This document shows, in pieces, positions 34,802-43,093 of a DNA stretch of 64,000 nt. The stretch comes from Trinickia caryophylli (GTDB lineage Bacteria > Pseudomonadota > Gammaproteobacteria > Burkholderiales > Burkholderiaceae): the NCBI RefSeq assembly GCF_034424545.1, contig NZ_CP139971.1:1054001-1118000 (forward strand), given 5' to 3'. The first letter of the stretch is position 1. Each line of letters begins with the position of its first letter. The translations under genes and the position numbers were made by a program. A model generated the notes under the pieces. It made no database searches. It was given only the letters and a program-made list of their open reading frames with translations, and had not been told where the DNA came from.

Positions 34802-35701
34802 ATGTCATCCTCCGATCTGAAGATCCGCCAGGTGGAAGCGTTTCGTGCGCTCATGCAGCGCCAGACCGTCACGCGTGCGGCGCTTGCCCTCCATGTTTCG
34901 CAGCCCGCCGTGAGCCGCCTGCTCGCCGACTTCGAGGCCAGTGTCGGCTTCACGCTTTTCGACCGACAGCAGGGCCGCCTCGTGCCCACCGCCGAGGCAC
35001 GGCTGCTCTATGACGAGGTGGAGCGCGCCTTCGTCGGCATGGACAGCATCACACATGCGGCGCAGCAGATCCGCGCGATGCGCCGCGGCTCGCTGCGCAT
35101 CGCCGGCTCCCCGGCCGTGGCGCTCGAGTTGTTGCCGCGCGCGGTAACGGATTTCATCGCGCGACACCCCGGTGTGGACGTGACGCTGCTCACGCACAGC
35201 GCGCGTACGGTGGTGGAGATGGTCGCGTCGGAGCGCGTCGATGTCGGCTTCGTCGCCGAAGCCGTACCGCATCATGCGGTGCGGCTCGAATGCATCGTCG
35301 ACGCGCCGATGCGCTGTATCGTGCCGCCCGCGCATCGGCTTGCCAGAAAACGCATGCTGCGGCCGGAAGATCTGCGAGACGAACCGTTCATTTCGTTTCC
35401 ACATGCGTTCGTCGCGCGCACCGAAATCGACCGCGTCTTTGCGCAGCATGCCGTTTCGCGCCAGCTCGTACTTGAAGCGCAGCTTTCGCAGACTGTGGTC
35501 GCGCTCGTCGCCAACGGAGCCGGCGTGGCATTCATCGATCCGGTGACGGCCGCGTTCGCCGCGCCGCGCGTGGCCGTCCGGCCGTTTGCGCCGGAGATCC
35601 GCGACCATGTCTTCCTCGCCACGCCGAACGGGCAGCGTTTGCCCAATCTGGCGTCGGCGTTCGTGGAACTGGCCACCGCGGCATTGAAGGCGACGATCTG
35701 A
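34802..35701 (+). CDS. LysR-family regulator, OccR/NocR-like
   Basis: A 299-residue LysR regulator: helix-turn-helix at residues 8-66 (VEAFRALMQRQTVTRAALAL, HVSQPAVSRLLADFEASVGF) and a periplasmic-binding-like effector domain. The N-terminal half resembles OccR and NocR, opine-responsive regulators of Agrobacterium. It is divergent from the amine-dehydrogenase genes and should activate them upon binding their substrate. TTATTC (34690) and GAATAA (34754) form a distant inverted pair in the shared region, but no LysR box is definite. Confidence 0.85.
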   Translation: MSSSDLKIRQVEAFRALMQRQTVTRAALALHVSQPAVSRLLADFEASVGFTLFDRQQGRLVPTAEARLLYDEVERAFVGMDSITHAAQQIRAMRRGSLRIAGSPAVALELLPRAVTDFIARHPGVDVTLLTHSARTVVEMVASERVDVGFVAEAVPHHAVRLECIVDAPMRCIVPPAHRLARKRMLRPEDLRDEPFISFPHAFVARTEIDRVFAQHAVSRQLVLEAQLSQTVVALVANGAGVAFIDPVTAAFAAPRVAVRPFAPEIRDHVFLATPNGQRLPNLASAFVELATAALKATI

Positions 35702-35782
35702 CGGGGCACAGCGCTGCATGATCGGGGCATTTGGCGCACCATAGCGGCCTTTGCCGACTTTCTCTCGCGGGATACCCTCGCC

Positions 35783-36877
35783 ATGACAGTGAAACAGCGC
35801 ACGCTTGCCCTCGCGATTTTGACCGCCGCCGTGACGGCAGCCTGCTCGAGCACGACGCCTCCGCTCACCATGGCCGCCCCGCCCGCAACCGGTGCGGCCA
35901 ACGCAGCCCATGTCGCGAAGGGCACCGACGGCCCCGCCTACGGCCCCGAGCTCGAAGGATTCGGCTACCCGGAGCCGGTGCGGCGGTTTTCGTTCGTCTC
36001 GCAGGGCCAGCCGCTGCATATGGCTTATATGGACGTTGCGGCGCCGCACCCGAACGGGCGCACAGTCGTGCTGCTGCACGGCAAGAACTTCTGCGCGGCG
36101 ACGTGGGACACGACAGTCCGGCGCCTGACCGACGCCGGCTATCGCGTGGTGGCGCCCGATCAGATCGGGTTTTGCAAGTCGAGCAAGCCGCAGCACTATC
36201 AATTCAGCTTTCAGCAGCTTGCCCGCAATACGCACGCGCTGCTGGCCTCGCTCGGGGTCGCGCATGCAACGATGATCGGCCATTCGACGGGCGGCATGCT
36301 CGCCGTGCGTTATGCGTTGATGTATCCCGAAGCAACCGATCAGCTCGTGCTCGTCAACCCGATCGGGCTCGAAGACTGGAAAGCGAAAGGTGTGCCCTCG
36401 CTGTCGGTCGACGAATGGTATGCACGCGAGCTCGGCACCACGGCCGATCGCATCCGTCGGTACGAGCGCGATACGTATTACGCCGGCCAATGGCGCAGCG
36501 AATACGAGCCGTGGGTGCAAATGCTCGCGGGCATGTATCGCGGCCCCGGCAAGGAGCAGGTGGCGTGGGATTCGGCACTGCTCTACGACATGATCTATAC
36601 CCAGCCCGTGGTCTATGAATTCGGGCAATTGAAACCGCCGACGCTCCTGCTCATCGGCGACAAGGATACGACGGCGATCGGCAAGGACGTTTCGCCGCCC
36701 GACGTCCGCGCAAAGCTCGGCCATTATCCCGCGCTCGCGAAGCTCGCCGCGCGCGCAATCCCGCAAGCCACGCTGGTCGAATTTCCCGAACTTGGCCACG
36801 CGCCTCAAATGCAGGATCCGCAAGCGTTTCACGAAGCACTGCTCGAGGGCCTTGCGCGGCGGGCCGGCGAGCGCTGA
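35783..36877 (+). CDS. Alpha/beta hydrolase, predicted lipoprotein
   Basis: A 364-residue protein. The signal peptide ends in a lipobox (TAAC, Cys21), followed by an Ala/Pro-rich spacer and an alpha/beta-hydrolase fold from residue 80. The oxyanion region is VVLLHGKNFCAATW, the nucleophile elbow GHSTGGMLA, the acid likely in LLIGDKDTT, and the histidine in FPELGHAPQMQDP. It resembles epoxide-hydrolase or haloalkane-dehalogenase-like esterases; the substrate is unknown. It stands alone between the LysR gene and the EIIC-EAL gene. Confidence 0.8.
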   Translation: MTVKQRTLALAILTAAVTAACSSTTPPLTMAAPPATGAANAAHVAKGTDGPAYGPELEGFGYPEPVRRFSFVSQGQPLHMAYMDVAAPHPNGRTVVLLHGKNFCAATWDTTVRRLTDAGYRVVAPDQIGFCKSSKPQHYQFSFQQLARNTHALLASLGVAHATMIGHSTGGMLAVRYALMYPEATDQLVLVNPIGLEDWKAKGVPSLSVDEWYARELGTTADRIRRYERDTYYAGQWRSEYEPWVQMLAGMYRGPGKEQVAWDSALLYDMIYTQPVVYEFGQLKPPTLLLIGDKDTTAIGKDVSPPDVRAKLGHYPALAKLAARAIPQATLVEFPELGHAPQMQDPQAFHEALLEGLARRAGER

Positions 36878-37038
36878 GCGGCGCTGCTCTGCCGTGCCAA
36901 GCACGTTCGCAAACGTTTGCCCCACCTTAAGCGAAAGAAAGAGGCTTTTTACGCTCGCAATGCCCGATCGATTCGATATCCGATATACCCCGGGGGTTCC
37001 GACATCAGTTTCAGGAAATCCCTATACCGGTGGCGCTT

Positions 37039-37053
37039 ATGTTCCGGAAACAT
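37039..37053. promoter_or_regulatory. Palindrome upstream of the EIIC-EAL gene
   Basis: ATGTT and AACAT flank CCGGA in a 15-base near-symmetrical site (ATGTTCCGGAAACAT), 61 bases before the ATG at 37114. It could be an operator; no regulator can be named. Confidence 0.3.
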
Positions 37054-37113
37054 GAGCCGTAAACATTCTGGTAGCGCGGAAATATCCCGATTCGAGGTCA
37101 ACGAGATGAGCCG

Positions 37114-39309
37114 ATGCAACGCCGATCCTATTCGAGCCGAACGACCGCGGTAGCGCCCGCGCGCTTGCACCGTCTTTGGGCATGGGTCGAGCGCATCGAT
37201 CGCACGGCCTACTTCATCGCCATCCGCCGCGGGCTGGCATTACCGTTGCCGCTCATCATGACCGGCGCGTTCGCCCTGCTTGTGCGTTACCCGCCATCGC
37301 CCGCGCTGCAGCAACGCCTGATCGACGCGTTCGGTCCGCACCTCCTCGCTTTTTGCGACAACCTGCTCGCAGGCACGTTCGGCATTGGCGCGCTCGTCGC
37401 CCTATATGGGTTCACCGACGCCCTGACCAGCCTTCACAACGAGCGGAACAGCCGCCATGCCGTCAATCGCGCAATCGCGGTCATCGTGGTGACCGCGTGC
37501 TTCTTCACCTGCATCGCGCCGGACGGCAAAACGACGGCCATTGCATCGCTTTATCTGGGAGAAGGCCTCTTTGGTGCGCTCGTCGTCGCATCGCTCGGCG
37601 GTTATCTTTTCATCAAGCTATCGGAAATGCGCTTCCTGCGCATTCCGATGAACAACCTTAGCAACGATCCGTTTATCGGCGATACGTTCACGGTCATGCC
37701 GGCCGCCATCCTGACGATCGTGATCTTCGCCACGCTGAAGACGATATGGTCGTGGTACGGCTGGCCGGATGCACTCTCGTTCTCCCACGCGCAACTCGAC
37801 GCCCCCCTTGCCAGCCTCGCCAATAATCCTTTTTTCGGCGCTGGCTACGAGAGCGTCGCACAGCTGTTGTGGCTTTTCGGCATCCACGGACCGAATGCGC
37901 TCTATGAGATCCAGCGACAGGTGCTCGCGCCCGCGGGCGCAGCCAATCTCGCGGCGGCGGCGACGAGCGCCACCCCGCCATTCGTCTTCACCTACGAATT
38001 TTTTGCCGCCTTCGCACGGATGGGCGGCTCGGGCGGCACGCTGAGCCTGGTCTTCGCGCTCGTCCTTGCGGGCCGTGCCGAGCGTGGGCGCAGACTGGCG
38101 CTGTTCGCGATGCTGCCGGCACTCTTCAACGTCAACGAACTGGTGCTCTTCGGATTGCCGATCGTTCTCAACCCGGTCTATGCGATCCCTTTCATCCTCA
38201 CGCCCGTCGTGCAGATATTGATTGCCTATGCCGCGACGGCGGCCCATCTGATGCCGAAGACAGGGTTCGCGATTGCGTGGACTACGCCGGCGCTTTATAG
38301 CGGCTATGCCGTCACGGGCTCGCTTTCGGGCACACTCGTGCAGGCCCTTGCGCTCGCCGCGGGAACCGTCATCTACATTCCGTTTGTCCGCATGGCCGAA
38401 CATCTCGCGCTCAAGCGCGAACGCGAAGCGCTCGTGTCGCTTCTCGACATTGCGGAGGCTCCGCCACGCAGCCCGCACGCGGCACGTTATATCGGACTGG
38501 CGGGGGACCCGGGCCGGCTGGCGGCGTCGCTCGCCGGTGACTTTCAGATCGCCCTCAAAACCGAAGGCCAGATATTTCTCGAATTTCAGCCACAGGTGGA
38601 TTCCCGCACCGGCCGCATATTCGGCGTGGAGGCATTGCTGCGCTGGGAGCATCCCTCCCTGGGCCGCGTGGCACCTCCCATCGTCATCACACTCGCAGAC
38701 GAGCTCGATCAAACGGACGTTTTGGGCCTTCAAATCCTCTCGCTGGCGTGCCGCCAACGCAGTATCTGGCGCAACGCGCTTCCAGACGATTTCGTCATGT
38801 CCGTCAATCTTTCTCCTCGTCAATTACTCGATCCTCATTTCGACATCAAGGTGATGGACATCCTGCGCCGGGAGGCCGTTTTGCCCTCCATGCTGGAACT
38901 CGAAATTACGGAGTCGACCATCCTTTTGCCGGACGTGAATGCCCTCGGCAACCTGAAACGGCTGCGCGAAACAGGCGTCAAGGTTGCCGTGGACGATTTC
39001 GGCATGGGCCATACGTCGTTGCATTACCTGCGCCTGCTACCGTTGGATACCGTCAAAATCGACCGGTCGCTCGCGGATGTCAGCCGGGGCAGCGTCAACG
39101 AACACATCGTCAAGAGCATTGCCGATCTGAGCCGCACGCTCAACCTCTCCCTCGTGGTCGAAGGCGTGGAAACAGAATGGCAACTCGCGCGGCTCTCCGC
39201 ACTCGGCTGCCATCGTTTCCAGGGCTATTTTTTCAGCCGTCCCCTCGCGGGCGACGCATGCCTGGAATTCGTCGTTTCCGCCAATCGGGAACGCCGTTTC
39301 GCGGCATAG
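37114..39309 (+). CDS. PTS EIIC-like membrane domain fused to c-di-GMP phosphodiesterase (EAL)
   Basis: A 731-residue fusion. Residues about 30-440 form a membrane domain of the lactose/cellobiose EIIC type (about 10 helices; NNPFFGAGYESVAQLLWLFG, NVNELVLFGLPIVLNPVYAI). Residues about 470-725 are an EAL domain with all catalytic signatures: VEALLRW, MSVNLSPRQL, ELEITEST, VAVDDFGMGHTSLHYL, VKIDRSL, VVEGVET and QGYFFSRPL. It should degrade cyclic di-GMP and is probably tuned by a sugar bound by the EIIC part. There is no EIIA or EIIB domain and no other PTS gene nearby, so transport is doubtful. Upstream lie 236 bases with a small palindrome. Confidence 0.87.
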   Translation: MQRRSYSSRTTAVAPARLHRLWAWVERIDRTAYFIAIRRGLALPLPLIMTGAFALLVRYPPSPALQQRLIDAFGPHLLAFCDNLLAGTFGIGALVALYGFTDALTSLHNERNSRHAVNRAIAVIVVTACFFTCIAPDGKTTAIASLYLGEGLFGALVVASLGGYLFIKLSEMRFLRIPMNNLSNDPFIGDTFTVMPAAILTIVIFATLKTIWSWYGWPDALSFSHAQLDAPLASLANNPFFGAGYESVAQLLWLFGIHGPNALYEIQRQVLAPAGAANLAAAATSATPPFVFTYEFFAAFARMGGSGGTLSLVFALVLAGRAERGRRLALFAMLPALFNVNELVLFGLPIVLNPVYAIPFILTPVVQILIAYAATAAHLMPKTGFAIAWTTPALYSGYAVTGSLSGTLVQALALAAGTVIYIPFVRMAEHLALKREREALVSLLDIAEAPPRSPHAARYIGLAGDPGRLAASLAGDFQIALKTEGQIFLEFQPQVDSRTGRIFGVEALLRWEHPSLGRVAPPIVITLADELDQTDVLGLQILSLACRQRSIWRNALPDDFVMSVNLSPRQLLDPHFDIKVMDILRREAVLPSMLELEITESTILLPDVNALGNLKRLRETGVKVAVDDFGMGHTSLHYLRLLPLDTVKIDRSLADVSRGSVNEHIVKSIADLSRTLNLSLVVEGVETEWQLARLSALGCHRFQGYFFSRPLAGDACLEFVVSANRERRFAA

Positions 39310-39385
39310 CAAAACGCGCGACCGACCGTAACCGCACCGCCTTCCGCGCCCCGGCCAACACGATCGAAACGCCCGAAGCCGCGCG

Positions 39386-39733
39386 CTAAAGCGAGCCTTC
39401 GCGCTCAACCACGAGCAAGCGCGCCTCGCCCCGCGGATGGGCGACATGTTCGCAGCCGGTGCCGGCATAAAAGATGTCACCCGCTTCGAGCGTCGCTATC
39501 CGCTCGACGCCATTCTCGCGGTAATGCATATCGACCACCCCATCCAGCACGGCGAACACTTCCTGGCCATCGTTGACGTGCCAGCGATACGGCTCGTCCG
39601 TCCAATGCAGCCGCACCGTGACGCCGTCGATATTGGCCACGTCGACGGCATCCCATGCACGCGCCGCTCGAAATGCCTTGCTACGGATAACGTTCAATGT
39701 AAGTTCCCCGCACTCGATTGCATGACGCGCCAT
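39386..39733 (-). CDS. Cupin-domain protein
   Basis: A 115-residue single cupin: VTVRLHWTDEPYRWHVNDGQ, VFAVLDGVVDMHY, ATLEAGDIFYAGTGCEHVAH. Only part of the usual metal ligands are present (Glu in QEVF, His in CEHVAH), so metal binding is uncertain. It shares one base with the isonitrile-hydratase-like gene stop (TAATG) and is co-translated with it. The function is unknown. Confidence 0.75.
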   Translation of the reverse strand: MARHAIECGELTLNVIRSKAFRAARAWDAVDVANIDGVTVRLHWTDEPYRWHVNDGQEVFAVLDGVVDMHYRENGVERIATLEAGDIFYAGTGCEHVAHPRGEARLLVVEREGSL

Positions 39734-40431
39734 TATTGCGCCGACACCGCCCGCGAACGTGCCGCCACGATCCGGTTCACAGCCGCCTCGCGCGCGGTAA
39801 AGCTGCGCGACATGTCCGCACGCGCGCGCTCGACGATTGCACGCGGCGCCGTGTCCGGGCTGCCGGCATCGAACGGCGGCGCCGGCGCATATTCGAGCTC
39901 CAGTTGAATTGCCTGCGCCTCGTCGGCGCCGGCCACCTCGGCCGCGATCGTCAACGCGAAATCGATGCCCGCCGTCACGCCGCCACCCGTGAAAAGATTG
40001 CCGTCACGCACCACGCGTGCATGCACGGGCTGCGCTCCGAGCGGTTCCAGCAGCGCGTGGAAGCCCCAATGCGTCGTAGCCTTGCGGCCTTGCAGCAGCC
40101 CCGCTGCGCCAAGCAGCAGCGAGCCGGTACAAACCGATGTGACATAGCGTGCCCCAGCCGCCTGCCGACGCACGAAGGCGAGTGTCTGTTCGTCTTCGAG
40201 CAGCGCGGACACTCCCGTGCCACCGGGAACGCAGATGATGTCGAGCTGAGCGCACTGCTCGTAGGTGCAAGTGGGCGTCAGCGTGAGACCGTTGCTCGAG
40301 ACGAGCGGATCGAGCGTCTTCCAAACGAGGTCGACCTTCGCGTCGGGCAACATGGCGAGCACATCGTGCGGCCCCGTGAGGTCGAGTTGCTGAACCTGCG
40401 GAAAGACGAGAAAACCGATATGGCACGTCAT
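39733..40431 (-). CDS. DJ-1/PfpI family protein, isonitrile-hydratase-like
   Basis: A 232-residue class-I glutamine-amidotransferase-like protein. The nucleophile cysteine is in SVCTGSLLLGAAGLLQGRKA and the rest (GGTGVSALL, TGGGVTAGIDFALTIAAEV) matches isonitrile hydratase InhA, which converts isonitriles to N-substituted formamides. It is divergent from a GlxA-type regulator carrying the same fold, a common pairing. The substrate in this organism is not known. Confidence 0.8.
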   Translation of the reverse strand: MTCHIGFLVFPQVQQLDLTGPHDVLAMLPDAKVDLVWKTLDPLVSSNGLTLTPTCTYEQCAQLDIICVPGGTGVSALLEDEQTLAFVRRQAAGARYVTSVCTGSLLLGAAGLLQGRKATTHWGFHALLEPLGAQPVHARVVRDGNLFTGGGVTAGIDFALTIAAEVAGADEAQAIQLELEYAPAPPFDAGSPDTAPRAIVERARADMSRSFTAREAAVNRIVAARSRAVSAQ

Positions 40432-40575
40432 CGTTGAACCTCACGCTCGAGAAAGTGTGAACAGGGTGTGGACAGAACCGATTCTATGGCGGTAGTGTTT
40501 GGCTAGAATGCCATTTAACCCACGATTTCCGCCACGCGCGCCATTACGGTTTCCGCCGTCACCGCATCCATCGCC

Positions 40576-41550
40576 ATGCCCGACTTCGTCCGCTCCGTGC
40601 TGATTCTGGCCTTCCCCCGTGCGCAACTGCTCGACATTACCGGTCCGCTCCAGGTGTTCGCGTCCGCAAACGAATTCGCCCGCGAGCGCGGAATGGCCGC
40701 ACCTTACGCGCCGCGTATCGTAGCCGCGCAAGCGGGCGCGGTGCAGACGTCGTCGGGCGCCACGCTGCTCGCCGATTCGCTCGCCGGCGTGCGGCGGCCC
40801 GCCGATACGCTGATCGTCGCGGGCGGAAAAGGCGTGTATGACGCGTCGCGCGACGCACGCCTGCTGAGTTGGGTTCGGCGGCAGGCGCACAAAACCCGGC
40901 GTGTTGCGTCCGTTTGCACGGGCGCGTTCCTGCTGGCGGAGGCGGGGCTGCTCGACGGGCGGCGGGTCGTTACGCACTGGCGGCACTGCGAGGAACTCGC
41001 CAGCCGGTATCCGCAACTGCACGTCGAGGCGGACCCGATCTTCATTCGAGAGGACAACGTCTGGACGTCCGCCGGCGTCACGGCGGGTATCGACCTGGCG
41101 CTCGCACTATTGGAAGAAGACCTCGGACGGGAAGTGGCGCTCGAGGTGGCGCGCGACCTCGTCGTTTTCCTCAAACGCCCGGGCGGGCAGGCGCAATTCA
41201 GCGCGATGCTGTCCACACAGAACGTGCCCGAACGGTTCGGCGAACTTCATATGTGGATGGCGGAGCATATCGCCGCCGACCTCTCCGTGCCGGTGCTCGC
41301 CCATCGCGCGGCCATGAGCGAGCGCACGTTCATGCGCCACTATCGCGCGGCAACGGGGCGTACGCCCGCGCGCGCGGTCGAGCAGTTTCGGGTAGAGGCG
41401 GCGCAGCGGATGCTTAGCGAGACTGCGCTACCGATCAAGCGCATCGCGCTGCGCTGCGGCTTCGGTTCGGAGGAAACGATGCGTCGCAGCTTTGCGCGCA
41501 TGCTCTCGACTACGCCGCAAGCGTACCGCGAGCGCTTCGCGCCGCATTGA
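40576..41550 (+). CDS. GlxA-type AraC regulator with DJ-1/PfpI domain
   Basis: A 324-residue transcription factor: residues 1-190 form a DJ-1/PfpI-like ligand domain (SVCTGAFLLAEAGLLDGRRV) and residues 215-324 an AraC/XylS DNA-binding domain (VPVLAHRAAMSERTFMRHYR; LPIKRIALRCGFGSEETMRR). It likely controls the divergent isonitrile-hydratase/cupin pair, with which it shares a 144-base promoter region. The effector is unknown. Confidence 0.87.
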   Translation: MPDFVRSVLILAFPRAQLLDITGPLQVFASANEFARERGMAAPYAPRIVAAQAGAVQTSSGATLLADSLAGVRRPADTLIVAGGKGVYDASRDARLLSWVRRQAHKTRRVASVCTGAFLLAEAGLLDGRRVVTHWRHCEELASRYPQLHVEADPIFIREDNVWTSAGVTAGIDLALALLEEDLGREVALEVARDLVVFLKRPGGQAQFSAMLSTQNVPERFGELHMWMAEHIAADLSVPVLAHRAAMSERTFMRHYRAATGRTPARAVEQFRVEAAQRMLSETALPIKRIALRCGFGSEETMRRSFARMLSTTPQAYRERFAPH

Positions 41551-41658
41551 GGCGGTGCGGCACGACGGCATCGCCTTCGTCCGGCCGGCCCCCAGGTCCG
41601 GGCTTTACCCGGAAGTCACGGATGAAACGCGCGTGGCTTACCGCACCGGATCAAATGA

Positions 41659-42249
41659 TCAGACGATCAGACGCGAGATCTTCGTGCCTTCGAGCGACAC
41701 GCCGGCCATCAATCCCGCGTTGGTGAGTACGAACGCCTGCACCGGGCTCGTGGCCGTGGATGTATCGACGTTGCCGTTCGCGCCCACGTGCAGCACGGCG
41801 ACCGTTGCGTCGACGCCGGCTGCCCAGCCCTGGCTGCGGGTGAAGGTATCGAGCGCTTCCTGCGTCATGAAAAGCATGACGATGGCTTTCGATTGCGCGC
41901 CGATCTGCAAGCCGAACGAAGCAGCTGCGATGCTGTAGTAACCGCTCGTCTGCCCCCCGATGCGCAACGCACCCTGCCCGTACTGAGCGCCGAACCAGAA
42001 TCCCGCCGAGAGCACCGATGGAAAAACGAGCACGCCACGCGCGTTGCCGACGAGTTCGCGCGAACCGTTCACCGTCGAGAAAAGACGCGTCAGCGTTGCA
42101 TCGACACCTCCGTCGATCTCCTGGCGCTTCGCCGCGTTGGCCCCCGGCGTGCCGTTCGACGATGCGGGTGTGGTCGTGCATCCCGCGAGCGTCAATCCGC
42201 TCGACGCCAATACGGCGCTGGTCATCGCGATAAATGTGCGGCGTTCCAT
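41659..42249 (-). CDS. SYLF-domain (Ysc84-like) lipoprotein, BPSL1445 family
   Basis: A 196-residue lipoprotein with a Tat-like start (MERRTFIAMTSAVLASSG) and lipobox LAGC. The SYLF domain runs from about residue 50 to the end: ARGVLVFPSVLSAGFWFGAQ, YYSIAAASFGLQIGAQSKAI and a C-terminal SLEGTKISRLIV. SYLF domains bind lipids in eukaryotes; bacterial members are envelope proteins of unclear role, frequent in Burkholderia. It is a single-gene unit. Confidence 0.85.
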   Translation of the reverse strand: MERRTFIAMTSAVLASSGLTLAGCTTTPASSNGTPGANAAKRQEIDGGVDATLTRLFSTVNGSRELVGNARGVLVFPSVLSAGFWFGAQYGQGALRIGGQTSGYYSIAAASFGLQIGAQSKAIVMLFMTQEALDTFTRSQGWAAGVDATVAVLHVGANGNVDTSTATSPVQAFVLTNAGLMAGVSLEGTKISRLIV

Positions 42250-42357
42250 GCATGCTCCCGGTTATAACGCTATATCAGCAATTGATTCAATGACAGCACG
42301 CAGCGTACGCAAGTTCCGTGAAGAAACCGCACGCGTGCCTTCATGGCAACACAAGCG

Positions 42358-42729
42358 CTATTTGCGGGAGCGTTGCTCGCGCAGACGGTCCTGACGAATA
42401 CGCTCTTCCCGCTGACGTTCTTCCCGCAGACGTTCTTCGCGCTGACGTTCTTCCCGCAGTCGCTGCTCGCTCACTCGCTGCCCACGCGGTCGTTCGTCCC
42501 ATAGCCGCTGCTGCCGCATCGGGTTCGGCTCGCATGCGCGCCAGTCAGGGGATCTGCCGTCGGGTGCCGGAGCCCGCCAATAGCATTTTTCCCGGAAGTC
42601 GGATTCGCCCGGCGCAGGTTGAAGGGGGGGCTCCATCGTTGCAGCCGGTGCGAGCCGGCACACGCATGTGCATGTAACCGCCAGCAACAGCGCGAGCGCC
42701 GGTTTGGCGTCGAGGCGTACGCAACGCAT
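42358..42729 (-). CDS. Exported protein with Arg/Glu repeat tail
   Basis: A 123-residue protein with a signal peptide (hydrophobic residues 8-24, cleavage near LAPA), a middle part with CYWRAPAPDGRSPDWRACEP holding two cysteines, and a C-terminal highly charged tail of REERQREERL-like repeats likely to form a straight helix or coiled coil. I do not recognise a family. GGAG eight bases before the ATG at 42729 supports this start over the longer frame from 42765. Confidence 0.65.
   Translation of the reverse strand: MRCVRLDAKPALALLLAVTCTCVCRLAPAATMEPPLQPAPGESDFREKCYWRAPAPDGRSPDWRACEPNPMRQQRLWDERPRGQRVSEQRLREERQREERLREERQREERIRQDRLREQRSRK
42400..42460 (-). repeat. 30-base tandem repeat encoding the charged tail
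   Basis: Two near-identical 30-base units, with further degenerate copies on both sides, encode repeats of the type REERQREERL. Array length could vary between strains by slippage. Confidence 0.6.
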
Positions 42730-42936
42730 GAGGTTTCTCCCGCTTCGGCCCACGAAGCGTGGCACCCTTGAGGCCGGAGGCTAGCAGCATTCCGGACGCG
42801 CGCGGCTCGGTCCATGCGAAGTACCGCATCGAGCGGCGAAGACGCATGGCCCATGGGGTTCGCCACCAGCCGCCGCCGATGCGAAAAAGCCGCTGCGATC
42901 GCCCCGGGACAGAATGGCGCGAGGCGTCTCGCCGGC

Positions 42937-42973
42937 GCGACCGCAACGCCGGTGTGGCCGGCGTTGCGGTCGC
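42937..42973. repeat. Perfect 16-base-pair hairpin in a divergent promoter region
   Basis: GCGACCGCAACGCCGG and CCGGCGTTGCGGTCGC are exact complements around the loop TGTGG. There is no T-run, and the flanking genes diverge, so it is not a terminator. It may be a regulatory cruciform, an RNA element or a REP-like palindrome. The rest of this 364-base gap shows nothing recognisable. Confidence 0.6.
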
Positions 42974-43093
42974 CCGGCTGCGGTATCCTGCGCATTCGTA
43001 TACCGACGACATCCGCCATATCGGACGAGATCGCCCACCCGGGATCATCCATGCCCTCCACCGCGGTTGTCGTCATTCGCCCATGAGGCCGCC

